From positions 62,001 through 126,000 of the forward strand of contig NZ_BBQM01000007.1 in assembly GCF_000876015.1 (NCBI RefSeq): a stretch of 64,000 nucleotides of DNA, in the 5' to 3' direction. Below are positions 1-8,319 of this stretch, in pieces. The stretch's first letter is position 1. Each line of letters begins with the position of its first letter. Both the position numbers and the translations under genes were made by a program. The notes below the pieces were generated by a model that worked only from the letters and a program-made list of their open reading frames with translations, was not told the DNA's origin and did no database searches. Source of the stretch: Cupriavidus basilensis. GTDB lineage: Bacteria > Pseudomonadota > Gammaproteobacteria > Burkholderiales > Burkholderiaceae.

Positions 1-684
1 GGCGCGCACGTCACCATCGCGGGCAGCACGCAGGCCTCCGCCGACAAGGCGCAGCGCTTGCTGCGCGGCGAGGGCATCGAAGTGCAGGCGGTGTGCGCCG
101 ACCTGTCGCGCGCGCACGAGCGCCAGGCGCTGGCCGAACGGCTGCGCGGCCTGGACATCCTCGTCAACAACGCCGGCGCCATTCCCGGCGGCGGGCTGAC
201 CGCGCTGAGCGACGAGCAGTGGCGCAGCGCGTGGGACCTCAAGGTGCACGGCTACATCGACACCACGCGCCTGGCGCTGCCGGAAATGATGGCGCGCGGC
301 GCGGGCGTCATCGTCAACGTGATCGGCATCGCGGCGGAAATGCCGCGCTACGACTACCTGTGCGGCGCGGCCGGCAATGCCGCGCTGTCCACCTTCACGC
401 GCGCGGTCGGCGCGCACGCCACCACGCGCGGCGTGCGCGTGCTCGGCGTCAACCCGGGGCCCACCGAGACCGACCGGCTGGTCAAGCTCTACAAGGCGCG
501 CGCGCTGCAGAAGTTCGGCGACGAATCGCGCTGGGAGGAAATGCTGGGGCACCTGCCGTTCGGGCGCGCCGCGCGGCCCGAGGAGATCGCCGACCTGGTG
601 ATCTACCTGGCCTCGGACCGCGCCTCCTACCTGAGCGGCGTCGTCATCGATGCCGACGGCGGCGCGCAGTACATGAGCGCCTGA
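1..684 (+). CDS. SDR-family oxidoreductase, 5' end cut by the window
   Basis: This is a short-chain dehydrogenase/reductase with a Rossmann fold. The open frame runs from base 1, so the N-terminus, including the TGxxxGxG dinucleotide loop, lies outside the window. The fragment shows the SDR NNAG motif (LVNNAGAIPG), the central helix, and a C-terminus with the usual IDADGG ending. The active-site region is unusual: where classical SDRs have YxxxK, this one reads YDYLCGAAGN, with Asn aligned near the expected Lys. It is followed 50 bases later by a dehydrogenase and a thioesterase on the same strand, which suggests a small catabolic operon. Family membership is secure; the substrate is unknown. 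Confidence 0.85.
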   Translation, partial: GAHVTIAGSTQASADKAQRLLRGEGIEVQAVCADLSRAHERQALAERLRGLDILVNNAGAIPGGGLTALSDEQWRSAWDLKVHGYIDTTRLALPEMMARGAGVIVNVIGIAAEMPRYDYLCGAAGNAALSTFTRAVGAHATTRGVRVLGVNPGPTETDRLVKLYKARALQKFGDESRWEEMLGHLPFGRAARPEEIADLVIYLASDRASYLSGVVIDADGGAQYMSA

Positions 685-734
685 ACGGGCAGCCGAGCCG
701 CCACGCCACGCAATCCCGCATCCGGAGTCGACCC

Positions 735-1889
735 ATGAGCAGTTTTGTCTTCCAGACCGCGCCGCAGATCGTCTGCGCGCAGGGCGCGGCCCTGCGCCTG
801 CACGAGCTCGCGCAATCGTTCGGCGCGCAGCACGTCTTCTTCGTCACCGACCGCGGCGTGCTCGACGCCGGCATCGCAACCGGGCCGCTCGCCGCGTTGC
901 GGCGCGCCGACATCCAGGCCACGGTCTTCTCCGACGTGCAGGCCGACCCGCCCGAGGCCGTCGTGCTGCAGGCGGCCGAGGCCGCGCGCGCCGCCGGCGC
1001 CGACATGGTGATCGGCTTCGGCGGCGGCAGCTCGATGGACACCGCCAAGCTGGTGGCGCTGCTGGCGCGCACGCCGCAGCAGCTCGGCGCGATCTACGGC
1101 ATCGGCCTCGCCGCCGGGCCGCGCCTGCCGCTGATCCAGGTGCCGACCACGGCCGGCACCGGCTCCGAAGTCACGCCGATCTCGATCGTCACCACGCCCA
1201 CCTCGGAAAAGAAAGGCGTGGTCACGCCGCTGCTGCTGCCCGACGCCGCGGTGCTCGACAGCCTGCTCACGCTCGGCGTGCCGCCTGCGGTCACGGCCAT
1301 GACCGGCGTCGACGCGATGGTGCACGCGATCGAAGCGTTCACCAGCCGCCACAAGAAGAACGCCATCTCCGACGCGCTCGCGGTCAAGGCGCTGCAGCTG
1401 CTGTACGGCAACCTGCGCGAGGTGGCAGGCGAGGCCGCCGGCGCGGACGCGCGCGAACGCATGCTGCTGGGCTCCATGCTCGCCGGCATGGCCTTCGCCA
1501 ACGCGCCGGTGGCCGCCGTGCACGCGCTGGCCTATCCGCTCGGCGGCCACTATCACCTGCCGCACGGCCTGAGCAATTCGCTGATGCTCACCGCCGTCCT
1601 GCGCTTCAACCTCTCCCACGCCACCGCCGAGTACGCCGCGCTGGGCCGCGCCATCCTGCCGGCGCTGGCCACCGCGCCCGACGCCGAAGCCGCCGAACGC
1701 TTCGTGCAGGCCATCACCGACATCACCGCCGGGATGCCCTACGCGCAGTCGCTGCGCGCCGCCGGCATCCCCCGGGACGCCCTGCCCCGACTCGCCGGCG
1801 ACGCGATGAAGCAGCAGCGCCTGCTGGTCAACAACCCGCGCGACGTCACGCACGACGACGCGCTGCGCCTGTACGAAGCCGCCTTCTGA
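735..1889 (+). CDS. Iron-containing alcohol dehydrogenase family protein
   Basis: A 384-residue group III (Fe-type) alcohol dehydrogenase, a family that also includes maleylacetate reductases and 4-hydroxybutyrate dehydrogenases. Visible motifs are GGGSSMD (about 96-102, cofactor pyrophosphate binding), PTTAGTGSE (137-145) and the metal site D193-xxx-H197 with H263 and H277 in HALAYPLGG...HGLSN. The ATG at 735 was chosen because the protein then matches normal family length; the open frame extends far upstream only as high-GC shadow. It sits between an SDR and a thioesterase on the same strand, consistent with oxidation or reduction of an alcohol or oxo-acid intermediate. The substrate cannot be read from the sequence. 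Confidence 0.9.
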   Translation: MSSFVFQTAPQIVCAQGAALRLHELAQSFGAQHVFFVTDRGVLDAGIATGPLAALRRADIQATVFSDVQADPPEAVVLQAAEAARAAGADMVIGFGGGSSMDTAKLVALLARTPQQLGAIYGIGLAAGPRLPLIQVPTTAGTGSEVTPISIVTTPTSEKKGVVTPLLLPDAAVLDSLLTLGVPPAVTAMTGVDAMVHAIEAFTSRHKKNAISDALAVKALQLLYGNLREVAGEAAGADARERMLLGSMLAGMAFANAPVAAVHALAYPLGGHYHLPHGLSNSLMLTAVLRFNLSHATAEYAALGRAILPALATAPDAEAAERFVQAITDITAGMPYAQSLRAAGIPRDALPRLAGDAMKQQRLLVNNPRDVTHDDALRLYEAAF

Positions 1890-1899
1890 AGAGACCGCC

Positions 1900-2331
1900 A
1901 TGCGCGACGAAGTCCGGGAGAATTTCCCGCGCCTCACCCCCGTCACCACCCGCTGGATGGACAACGACGCCTACGGCCACGTCAACAACGTGACCTACTA
2001 CAGCTACTTCGACACGGCGGTCAACAAGTACCTGATCGACGGCGGCGCGCTCGACATCCACGCGGACAAGATCGTCGGCCTGGTGGCCGAGACCGGCTGC
2101 GCGTACTTCCGCTCGATCGCGTTTCCGGACGCGCTGGAAGTGGGGATCCGGGTCAGCCGCATCGGCACGTCGAGCGTGCGCTACGAGGTCGCCATCTTCC
2201 GCGAGGGGGACGAGCGCGTCTGCGCGGCGGGGCATTTCGTCCACGTCTACGTGGATCGCGCAACGGGCCGGCCGGTGGCGGTGCCCGAGCAAACGCGGGC
2301 GCTGCTCGACGCGCTGCGGTGGCCGCGCTGA
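1900..2331 (+). CDS. Hotdog-fold acyl-CoA thioesterase (YbgC/FadM-like)
   Basis: A 143-residue single-hotdog protein of the 4-hydroxybenzoyl-CoA thioesterase type, expected to hydrolyse an acyl-CoA to free acid and CoA in the cytoplasm. The N-terminal motif [12 protein letters not shown] (about 19-30) holds the catalytic Asp and the HVNN turn typical of the family. It starts 10 bases after the alcohol dehydrogenase stop, so the two are almost certainly co-transcribed. With the SDR and dehydrogenase it looks like the end of a short catabolic operon. Acyl specificity is not predictable here. Confidence 0.9.
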   Translation: MRDEVRENFPRLTPVTTRWMDNDAYGHVNNVTYYSYFDTAVNKYLIDGGALDIHADKIVGLVAETGCAYFRSIAFPDALEVGIRVSRIGTSSVRYEVAIFREGDERVCAAGHFVHVYVDRATGRPVAVPEQTRALLDALRWPR

Positions 2332-2394
2332 AAGCGGGGAAAGCGGAAAGCGCGCCCGGCCGCGCCGGCCGCCGGTGTCATTCCCGCCGCGGGC

Positions 2395-3171
2395 TCAACG
2401 ATTGAACCGCGCGAGGAATTTCTGCGCGCGCTCGGTTTTCGGATGCCCGAAGAAATCCTCGGGGCGCCCGGTCTCCACCAGCTTGCCGCCGTCGAGAAAG
2501 ATCACCTCGTTGGCCACGTCGCGCGCGAATCCCATTTCGTGCGTGACCACCAGCATGGTCAGCCCCCGGGCGGCGAGGTCGCGCATGACGCCGAGCACCT
2601 CGCCGACCATTTCGGGATCGAGCGCGCTGGTGGGCTCGTCGAACAGCAGCACCTCGGGGCGGATGGCCAGCGCGCGGGCAATCGCGACGCGCTGCTTCTG
2701 CCCGCCCGACAGTTGATGCGGATAAGCCTCCGCCTTGCTGGCCAGGCCGACCGTCTCCAGCAGGGCCAGCGCCTCGGCCCGCACCTCGGCGCGCGGCCGG
2801 CCGTGCACGTGGACCGGGGCCTCCATCACGTTGCCGAGCACGGTCATGTGCGGCCACAGCGCGAAGTTCTGGAACACGGTGCCGATGCGGCCGCGGGCGG
2901 CAGCCAGTTCCTTGCGGGACAGCGGCCGCGACGCCGCCCCCTCGCCGGTGCGCCCCATCGGCGCGCCGCCCACGCGGATCGTGCCGCGCCCCGGCACTTC
3001 GAGCCAGTTGACGCAACGCAGCAGCGTGGACTTGCCCGAGCCGCTCGGGCCCAGCAGGCAGGTCGTCGTGCCCTTGGGCACATCGAAACTGATGTCGCGC
3101 AGGATCTCGACCCCGTCGTAGTCCTTGCACAATCCTCGCACCGCGATGGCCGCGGGTACGCTGTCTTCCAT
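2395..3171 (-). CDS. Polar amino acid ABC transporter ATP-binding protein
   Basis: A 258-residue ABC ATPase of the GlnQ/HisP class, which energises uptake of a polar amino acid or related compound. Walker A is GPSGSGKST (41-49), the signature is LSGGQ (154-158), and Walker B is LLFDEP (175-180), followed by the H-loop in VVTHEMGFA. The insert near residues 72-88, between Walker A and the Q-loop ([13 protein letters not shown]), is common in this class. It is the last gene of a five-gene set on - (ridA, binding protein, two permeases, ATPase); only 3 bases separate it from the permease stop. Amino-acid class is clear; the exact substrate is not. Confidence 0.93.
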   Translation of the reverse strand: MEDSVPAAIAVRGLCKDYDGVEILRDISFDVPKGTTTCLLGPSGSGKSTLLRCVNWLEVPGRGTIRVGGAPMGRTGEGAASRPLSRKELAAARGRIGTVFQNFALWPHMTVLGNVMEAPVHVHGRPRAEVRAEALALLETVGLASKAEAYPHQLSGGQKQRVAIARALAIRPEVLLFDEPTSALDPEMVGEVLGVMRDLAARGLTMLVVTHEMGFARDVANEVIFLDGGKLVETGRPEDFFGHPKTERAQKFLARFNR

Positions 3172-3174
3172 GAA

Positions 3175-3822
3175 TCACCTCATACGGAGTTTGCCCAGCC
3201 GGCCCACCAGCCGGTCGGTCAGCAGCGACATCAGCCAGTACAGCAGCATCGCGAACAGGAACGGGGCGAAGGGCGAGAAATAGTTGGCGCTGACGAAGTT
3301 GGCCGCGAAGGTGATTTCCTGCACCGTGATGATCATCAGCAGCGCGCTGTCCTTGATGACCATCACCGACTGGTTGACCAGGACCGGCGCGGCGATCGCG
3401 AACAGTTGCGGAAAGACGATGCGCGTGTAGCGCTTGTAGCGCGGGAAGCCGAACGCGTCCGCCGCGACCAGCGTGTCCTGTGGAACGCAGAGCGCGGCCG
3501 AGCGCAGGATCTCGATGAAGTAGGCGGTGTGGTAGACCACCAGCGAAGACAGCCCCGCCCAGAATGCTTCCGGGCGGATTCCGACCGCGGGCAGCCCGTA
3601 ATAGACCACGTAGGCAAGCAGCAGGAACGGCACGCACCGCATGATGTCGAGCAGCAGCCGCGCGGCGCGCGCGAAGCCGGCCGCGCTCTCCTGCAGCGCG
3701 ACGTGCGCCAGCGTGGCCAGCGGCAGGCTGATGGCCAGGCACAGCCCCACGAGCAGCAGCGATACGCCGGCTCCCGACAGGAAGACGTCGCGCGTCTCCC
3801 AGATGGCGTTCAGGCTATTCAT
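3175..3822 (-). CDS. Amino acid ABC transporter permease (second)
   Basis: A 215-residue inner-membrane permease of the HisM/GlnP family with about five membrane spans. The cytoplasmic EAA-like loop appears as AADAFGFPRYKRYTRIVFPQ. The ATG at 3822 overlaps the stop of the upstream permease (ATGA, 4 bp), a classic translational-coupling arrangement that fixes this start over longer alternatives. It should pair with the preceding permease as a heterodimer and with the ATPase encoded just downstream. Confidence 0.92.
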   Translation of the reverse strand: MNSLNAIWETRDVFLSGAGVSLLLVGLCLAISLPLATLAHVALQESAAGFARAARLLLDIMRCVPFLLLAYVVYYGLPAVGIRPEAFWAGLSSLVVYHTAYFIEILRSAALCVPQDTLVAADAFGFPRYKRYTRIVFPQLFAIAAPVLVNQSVMVIKDSALLMIITVQEITFAANFVSANYFSPFAPFLFAMLLYWLMSLLTDRLVGRLGKLRMR

Positions 3823-4472
3823 GAGCCGGCATATCCGTAACGTTGGTCCACGCGGCGCTCCAGCACGCGCTGCAGTTGCACCAGGAGCGCGATGATCACG
3901 GTGTAGAGCACGGTGGCCGCCAGGAACGGCGGCAGCGGATCGTAGGTCTGGGCGCCGATGCGGCTGGCCGCGCGCGTGATGTCCACGATGCCGATGACGG
4001 ACACGGCCGGCGTGATCTTCAGCAGCAGGGTCATCTCGCTCACCAGCGGCCCCAGGCTCACGCGCCACAGCTGCGGCAGCACGATGCGCCTGAAGCTCTG
4101 CCCGCGCGAGAAGCCGAAGGCCGCCGCCGCCTCGAGCTGGTCACGGGGAATCGTGGCCAGCGCCGCGCGCCAGATCTCGCAGTTGAACGCGGTGGTGTTC
4201 AGGCCCAATGTCAGCGCCGCCGCGGCCATCGGCGGCAGCTCCAGCCCGACCGCGGGAAGCAGGAAGAACACCAGCAGGCAGAGCGTCACCACCGGCGTGG
4301 GACGCATCAGGCTGACGTAGCCGGCAATCAGCCCGTCGATGACGGGCAGCCGGCGCCACCGCAGCAGCGCCAGCATCAGTCCCAGCGGGATGCCGGCGGC
4401 GATTGCGATGAGCGCCAGCAGCAGCGTGGTGCCGGCGCCCTGCAGCAAGGTGAGTAGGGATGTCGTCGTCAT
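3819..4472 (-). CDS. Amino acid ABC transporter permease (first)
   Basis: A 217-residue HisQ/GlnP-type permease. It has a hydrophobic N-terminus (LLQGAGTTLLLALIAIAAG), a YVSLMRPTPVV segment resembling the family's RGTP loop, and the EAA loop AAAAFGFSRGQSFRRIVLPQ. Its stop overlaps the start of the second permease by 4 bp. A 94-bp gap separates it from the binding-protein gene upstream. Partnering with the second permease and the ATPase is inferred from the operon layout. Confidence 0.92.
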   Translation of the reverse strand: MTTTSLLTLLQGAGTTLLLALIAIAAGIPLGLMLALLRWRRLPVIDGLIAGYVSLMRPTPVVTLCLLVFFLLPAVGLELPPMAAAALTLGLNTTAFNCEIWRAALATIPRDQLEAAAAFGFSRGQSFRRIVLPQLWRVSLGPLVSEMTLLLKITPAVSVIGIVDITRAASRIGAQTYDPLPPFLAATVLYTVIIALLVQLQRVLERRVDQRYGYAGS

Positions 4473-4566
4473 GGCGTCCTCGGCATGCCCGGGCGGCGCG
4501 GCCGGCGGCCGCGCGAGTCACCGGCATGCCATTCGCATGCCGCCCGCACGTCGCCCGCATGTCGCG

Positions 4567-5397
4567 TTATTGCCCGGCCAGCGGCGAGACCGGCAGCGAC
4601 TCGAAGGTCATGCCGAGCCATTTGCGCTGCAGCGCGTACAGGGAGCCGTCCGCGCGCGCCTTGGCGAGGAACTGGTTGAGATAGTTCAGCAGCGTGGTGT
4701 TGCCCTTGGTGACCGCCCATGCGGCGTAGGTGGGCGTGCCCACCGCGGAGCCCAGCTTGAAGCGGTCCGGATGCTCCTTGATCAGGCTGGCCAGGTTCGG
4801 CGCGCCGTTGATGACGTAGTCGACCCGGCCATTGGCCAGGTCCTGGTAGGCCTCGGGGAACGAGGCGTACTGCACGACCTTGCCGAGGCTGCCGCCGCTG
4901 GCCGCCAGCAGCTTGCGCAGATTGTCGAGCGCGGCGAACGAGCCGCCGCCGGCCTGCACGCCCACGGTCTTGCCGGCCAGGTCGGCCACGGACTTGATGC
5001 GGGTTTCCTGCGCGCGCACCACGTAGTACTGCGTCGCCTCGGCGATCGGCATGGCGAAGTCGAGGCTCTTGGCGCGCTCCGGGGTGACGACGACCGCGGT
5101 CAGCGCGACGTCGTACTTGCCGGTCGTCACGCCGGGGAGCAGACCCGACCACGGCATGATGTTCTGCTCGATCTTGAATCCCGCGGACTTGCGCAGTTGT
5201 TCGAGCAGCGCGTGATCGAGCCCGAGCGGCTTGCCGTCCTCCACGTACTCGAAAGGCCGGTAGTCGTCTTCGGTGGCGACGGTCATCACGCCCTTCGCCT
5301 GGATCTGCTCCAGCGTGGCCGCGTGCGCGGCGCCGGTTCCGACAGTCAGTGCGGCGCACGCCGTGGCAGCCGCTGCGAGCCAATGTTTGAACGTCAT
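4567..5397 (-). CDS. Periplasmic amino-acid-binding protein (SBP family 3)
   Basis: A 276-residue extracellular solute-binding protein of family 3 that delivers an amino acid or related amine to the permease pair downstream. A clear Sec signal peptide covers about residues 1-26, ending in GAAHA|A. The mature domain shows TVATEDDYRPFEYVEDGKPLG near the start and the hinge motif LAGKTVGVQAGG. The ATG at 5397 has AAGGAAA just upstream; a TTG five codons earlier is less likely. A heptanucleotide repeat array lies about 35 bases upstream, just after the ridA stop. The substrate is unknown, though linkage to RidA and a MocR regulator suggests an amino compound processed by PLP chemistry. Confidence 0.92.
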   Translation of the reverse strand: MTFKHWLAAAATACAALTVGTGAAHAATLEQIQAKGVMTVATEDDYRPFEYVEDGKPLGLDHALLEQLRKSAGFKIEQNIMPWSGLLPGVTTGKYDVALTAVVVTPERAKSLDFAMPIAEATQYYVVRAQETRIKSVADLAGKTVGVQAGGGSFAALDNLRKLLAASGGSLGKVVQYASFPEAYQDLANGRVDYVINGAPNLASLIKEHPDRFKLGSAVGTPTYAAWAVTKGNTTLLNYLNQFLAKARADGSLYALQRKWLGMTFESLPVSPLAGQ

Positions 5398-5431
5398 GGT
5401 CTTTCCTTGCAATCAGAGTTGAACAGCCATC

Positions 5432-5463
5432 AGGGATCAGGGATCGGGGATCGGGGATCGGGG
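5432..5463. repeat. Heptanucleotide tandem repeat, (A/G)GGGATC x ~4.5
   Basis: Two AGGGATC units (5432-5445), two GGGGATC units (5446-5459) and a final GGGG abut the ridA stop codon. The array lies in the ridA-binding-protein gap. A 7-bp unit is not a multiple of three, but the array is non-coding, so unit-number change would alter only mRNA spacing. Confidence 0.9.
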
Positions 5464-5874
5464 TCAAAGCGCCGCCGCCGGGCGGCGGCAGACGAAATCG
5501 ATTTCCACCAGGGCGTCGTATGCGAGCCCGGTCACGCCGACACAGGTGCGCGCGGGCAGGCGCCCCGGTTCGAAGAAGGTCCGGTAGGTCTCGTTGAAGG
5601 CCGCGTAGTCCTCCTTGAAGCGCGTCAGGTAGGCGCGCGCCACGAGCACGTCCGCGAAGGTCAGCCCCAGCCCGGCCAGCACCACGCGCAGGTTGGCCAT
5701 GACGTTGCGCGTCTGCGCCTCGATGCCTTCGGGCAGGACGCCCGGCGCGCCCGGCCGGTCGGGCATCTGGCCCGTCACGAAGACCAGGCCGTCGCTCTCG
5801 GTGGCGTGGCTGAAGGGGGCGACCGGCGTCGGCCCGCCGGCGATCATGTGACAGGTAATTCGGCTATCGGACAT
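5464..5874 (-). CDS. RidA (YjgF/YER057c/UK114) family protein
   Basis: A 136-residue RidA-family protein. Archetypal members hydrolyse reactive enamine/imine intermediates released by PLP enzymes such as threonine dehydratase. The conserved Arg of the active site is R109 in LPARTCVGV, and E124 lies in the C-terminal strand VEIDFVC. The start is uncertain: ATG at 5874 (MSDSRI) or ATG at 5880 (MPMSDSRI), since only a weak GAAG lies upstream. It is the first gene of the transporter operon and faces the MocR gene across a repeat-rich promoter region. This pairing implies uptake and processing of an amino compound. Confidence 0.9.
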   Translation of the reverse strand: MSDSRITCHMIAGGPTPVAPFSHATESDGLVFVTGQMPDRPGAPGVLPEGIEAQTRNVMANLRVVLAGLGLTFADVLVARAYLTRFKEDYAAFNETYRTFFEPGRLPARTCVGVTGLAYDALVEIDFVCRRPAAAL

Positions 5875-5937
5875 CGGCATGCTTCGTGATTGGAAACGAC
5901 AGCCTGTATCGCAACGCGTGTGCCAGCCGAGGATCAG

Positions 5938-5981
5938 TACAATTTGTATTAAAATCGCAGCTTGATGCCGTACAAATTGTG
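5938..5981. promoter_or_regulatory. Paired inverted operator-like sites upstream of ridA
   Basis: TACAATTTGTA (5938-5948) and TACAAATTGTG (5971-5981) are near-exact inverse copies (10 of 11 bases), with centres 33 bp apart, about three helical turns. On - they flank a possible weak promoter: -35 TTGTAC (5975-5970), 16-bp spacer, -10 TTTAAT (5953-5948). Their position between ridA and the MocR gene suggests binding sites for the MocR protein. The sites are read directly; the role is inferred. Confidence 0.6.
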
Positions 5982-6011
5982 TGTGACACAAAAAATGTGC
6001 GCACATTATCA
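5977..6011 (+). promoter_or_regulatory. Candidate MocR-gene promoter with palindromic operator
   Basis: A possible sigma-70 promoter reads -35 GTGACA (5983-5988), 17-bp spacer, -10 TTATCA (6006-6011). A perfect 14-bp palindrome AATGTGCGCACATT (5994-6007) fills the spacer and touches the -10. A second inverted repeat, TTGTGT-gtg-ACACAA (5977-5991), covers the -35. This would place an autorepressor exactly across RNA polymerase contacts. GGGAGAA lies about 6 bases before the ATG at 6046. Confidence 0.5.
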
Positions 6012-6045
6012 GTGCGATTTGTGCTGATTTTTTGGGAGAATTAGC

Positions 6046-7449
6046 ATGGATCAGAACAATGATTGGTACAATTCGAAGCCGGCTCCCGGACACCGGCCGC
6101 CGTGGATGGTGGCCATCGGCATCGCGCGCGGCCCGCGCTACCTCGCGATCGCGCAAGGCGTGCGCAATGCCCTGACGACGGGCGCCCTCAAGGCCGGCGA
6201 CCGCCTGCCGCCGCAGCGCGAATTCGCGCGGCTGCTCGGACTGAACCTCGGCACCGTGACGCGCGCCTTCGACGAGCTGCGCAGCATGGGATTCATCAAG
6301 GGCGAAGTCGGGCGCGGCACCTATCTCACGCTGCCCTCCTCCACCGACGCGCCCGCGTCGCTGTGGGATCATTCACAGCCGCACGGCTTCATCGATCTCT
6401 CGCACAACTTCCCCGAGCACGCGCCCGGCATGGCCGGCGCGCATGCGGTGCTGTCGACGCTGCTGCCGCACGATGCGCAGCGCATGCTGGCCACGCAGGT
6501 CGACGCGGGTTACGCGCAGCATCGGACGGCCGCCGCCGCGTGGCTCGACAGGCGCGGCGTCTTCGCGACCGCGGACAACGTCATCGTCACGTGCGGCGCG
6601 CAGCACGGACTGCTGCTCTCGCTGGGCGCGCTCACGCGCCCCGGCGACATCGTGCTCACCGAGGAACTGACCTACTACGGGCTGAAGTCCGCGGCGACGA
6701 TGCTGGGGCGCTCGCTCGTCGGCGTGCGCATGGATGCCGAAGGGCTGCTGCCCGACGCGCTCGACACCGCCATCCAGCGCTCCGGCGCCAGGGTCCTGTT
6801 CTGCTGCCCGACGCTGCACAACCCCACCACCGCCACCATGAGCGCGGCGCGCCGCCGGGACATCGCCGAGGTCTGCCGCCGGCGCGATATCGTCATCGTC
6901 GAGGACGACGTCTATGGCTGGATGCCCAACGACCCCGAGCTGCCGCTGGCCAGCTACGCGCCCGAGCGCACGGTGTACGTCACCGGCCTGTCCAAGCTGG
7001 TCGGCCCCGGCCTGCGCATCGGCTTCGTGGCGGCGCCCGCCGAGCACGTGCGGGCGCTTGGCGTCGCGCTGCGCGCCACGACGCTCATGGCATCGCCGCT
7101 GAACGCCGCCGTGGCGATGAACGTCCTTGCCACCGACAACATGGATCGCATCGTCGACGAGATCCGGCGCGAAACCCACGCCCGGCAGGCCATCGTCGCG
7201 TCATGCCTACCCGCCTCCGCGGTAGTGACCCGGCCGGGCGCGTTCTACTTCGGGCTGCGCGTCGGCACGCACTGGACCGGCCAGACCTTCGCGCGGGCGG
7301 CCGAAAGCGCGGGCATCGGCGTGACCCCGTATGACGTCTTCGAAGGCACACCGATGACGGGCGGCGCGCTGGTGCGGGTGTGCCACAACGCGGCGCCGGA
7401 TCAGGAAACGCTGCGGCGGGCGCTGATGGGGTTGTCTGGGTTGTTGTAG
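6046..7449 (+). CDS. MocR-type transcriptional regulator (GntR HTH + aminotransferase fold)
   Basis: A 467-residue PLP-dependent regulator. An N-terminal GntR winged helix-turn-helix (about 28-93, with LPPQREFARLLGLNLGTVTRAFDEL) is fused to a fold-type I aminotransferase domain. PLP-binding residues are visible: N259 in HNPT, D287 and Y290 in EDDVYGW, and the Schiff-base lysine K317 in TGLSKLVGPGLRIGF. MocR proteins sense an amino compound through PLP and usually control a neighbouring gene. Here it is divergent from ridA and an amino-acid ABC transporter, the likely target. A strong GGGAGAA ribosome site supports the ATG at 6046. Confidence 0.93.
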   Translation: MDQNNDWYNSKPAPGHRPPWMVAIGIARGPRYLAIAQGVRNALTTGALKAGDRLPPQREFARLLGLNLGTVTRAFDELRSMGFIKGEVGRGTYLTLPSSTDAPASLWDHSQPHGFIDLSHNFPEHAPGMAGAHAVLSTLLPHDAQRMLATQVDAGYAQHRTAAAAWLDRRGVFATADNVIVTCGAQHGLLLSLGALTRPGDIVLTEELTYYGLKSAATMLGRSLVGVRMDAEGLLPDALDTAIQRSGARVLFCCPTLHNPTTATMSAARRRDIAEVCRRRDIVIVEDDVYGWMPNDPELPLASYAPERTVYVTGLSKLVGPGLRIGFVAAPAEHVRALGVALRATTLMASPLNAAVAMNVLATDNMDRIVDEIRRETHARQAIVASCLPASAVVTRPGAFYFGLRVGTHWTGQTFARAAESAGIGVTPYDVFEGTPMTGGALVRVCHNAAPDQETLRRALMGLSGLL

Positions 7450-7610
7450 CGCGGGGGGGCGCCGGGAACCTCGTCGAAAGGCGGAGTCTTGACCTCACGC
7501 CGGGGGAAGCCCAGTCCGGGCACGGTACGGTTCGCCCCCCGGGTGCCCGGGAAGGCATGCAGCCGGCCCGGGGCGCCGCTACGGGAATCGGCCGGCAGGA
7601 ACGCGGCCAG

Positions 7611-7961
7611 TCAGCCTCGCGGCAGCATCCGATGGGACTTCGCGTAGGCGCGCAGCGCATCGTTGATGCGCGTCTGCCAGCCGTCGCCGGTCGCCTTGAA
7701 GGCTTCCACCACATCGCGGTCGGCCCGCATGTTGAGCGTCACTTTGCGCTGGTCCGCAGGCAATGCCGGCCGGCCGCGTGGCTTGAGCAGCGCCTTGGCC
7801 GCCGTCTCGCCGACCAGCTCGGGCAGCGCCTCGCGCGCCGGGCGCATCCGCGCCAGTTGCGCATCCGTGAGCGGCGGGTTGTCCCGGTCCGACTCCGCGG
7901 CCCGGGTCAGGGCGCGGTCTTCGTCATCGGCGGGGATGTGGATCTTACGCTTCGTCGACAT
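7611..7961 (-). CDS. brnA: BrnA-family antitoxin
   Basis: A 116-residue protein of the BrnA antitoxin family. The C-terminal half, with KVTLNMRADRDVVEAFKATGDGWQTRINDALRAY, is the ribbon-helix-helix-like DNA-binding segment that also autoregulates such operons. The N-terminal half is charged and probably flexible, as expected for toxin binding. It overlaps the end of the upstream brnT toxin gene by 17 bp, the normal toxin-first order of this system. It lies beside an integrase remnant and a tRNA gene, consistent with acquisition on a mobile element. Confidence 0.85.
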   Translation of the reverse strand: MSTKRKIHIPADDEDRALTRAAESDRDNPPLTDAQLARMRPAREALPELVGETAAKALLKPRGRPALPADQRKVTLNMRADRDVVEAFKATGDGWQTRINDALRAYAKSHRMLPRG

Positions 7962-8214
7962 ATTTCAGTACCTCGCGGCGGTTGGCTTTGCGCAGGCTGA
8001 TGACGCGCATCGCCTCGCCCCGCATCGTGAACACCAGCACATGAACACGTTCGCCAATCAGGCCGGTGGCGATAAAGCGCGCCTCGCCGTAGGGGAAGCG
8101 ATCATCGTCCTGCACCGTGGCCGTGTCCATCTCGAATGATTCGGCCTCCGCCAGCGACATGCCGTGCTTGGCCCGGTTGATCTCGTCTTTGGCGGAGTCG
8201 AATTCAATTCGCAT
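7945..8214 (-). CDS. brnT: BrnT-family ribonuclease toxin
   Basis: An 89-residue BrnT toxin, a small RelE-fold ribonuclease that blocks translation when free of BrnA. Family hallmarks are FDSAKDEINRAKHGMSLAEA at the N-terminus, the central strand VHVLVFTMRGEAMRVISLRKA, and the RREV...Y ending. The length is normal and no lesion is visible, so the pair may still be active. The start is the ATG at 8214; the upstream DNA is AT-rich and holds the likely promoter. It is the first gene of the brnTA operon. Confidence 0.88.
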   Translation of the reverse strand: MRIEFDSAKDEINRAKHGMSLAEAESFEMDTATVQDDDRFPYGEARFIATGLIGERVHVLVFTMRGEAMRVISLRKANRREVLKYVDEA

Positions 8215-8319
8215 GCAATTATTGTAGTGGCATCAAATCCAGCACGCGAGGATTTTTTGCCTATGCAAAATATCGCTGATGCCGGGCATGTCGGCCGGTC
8301 CTGCGGCGGTTTCACCCCG

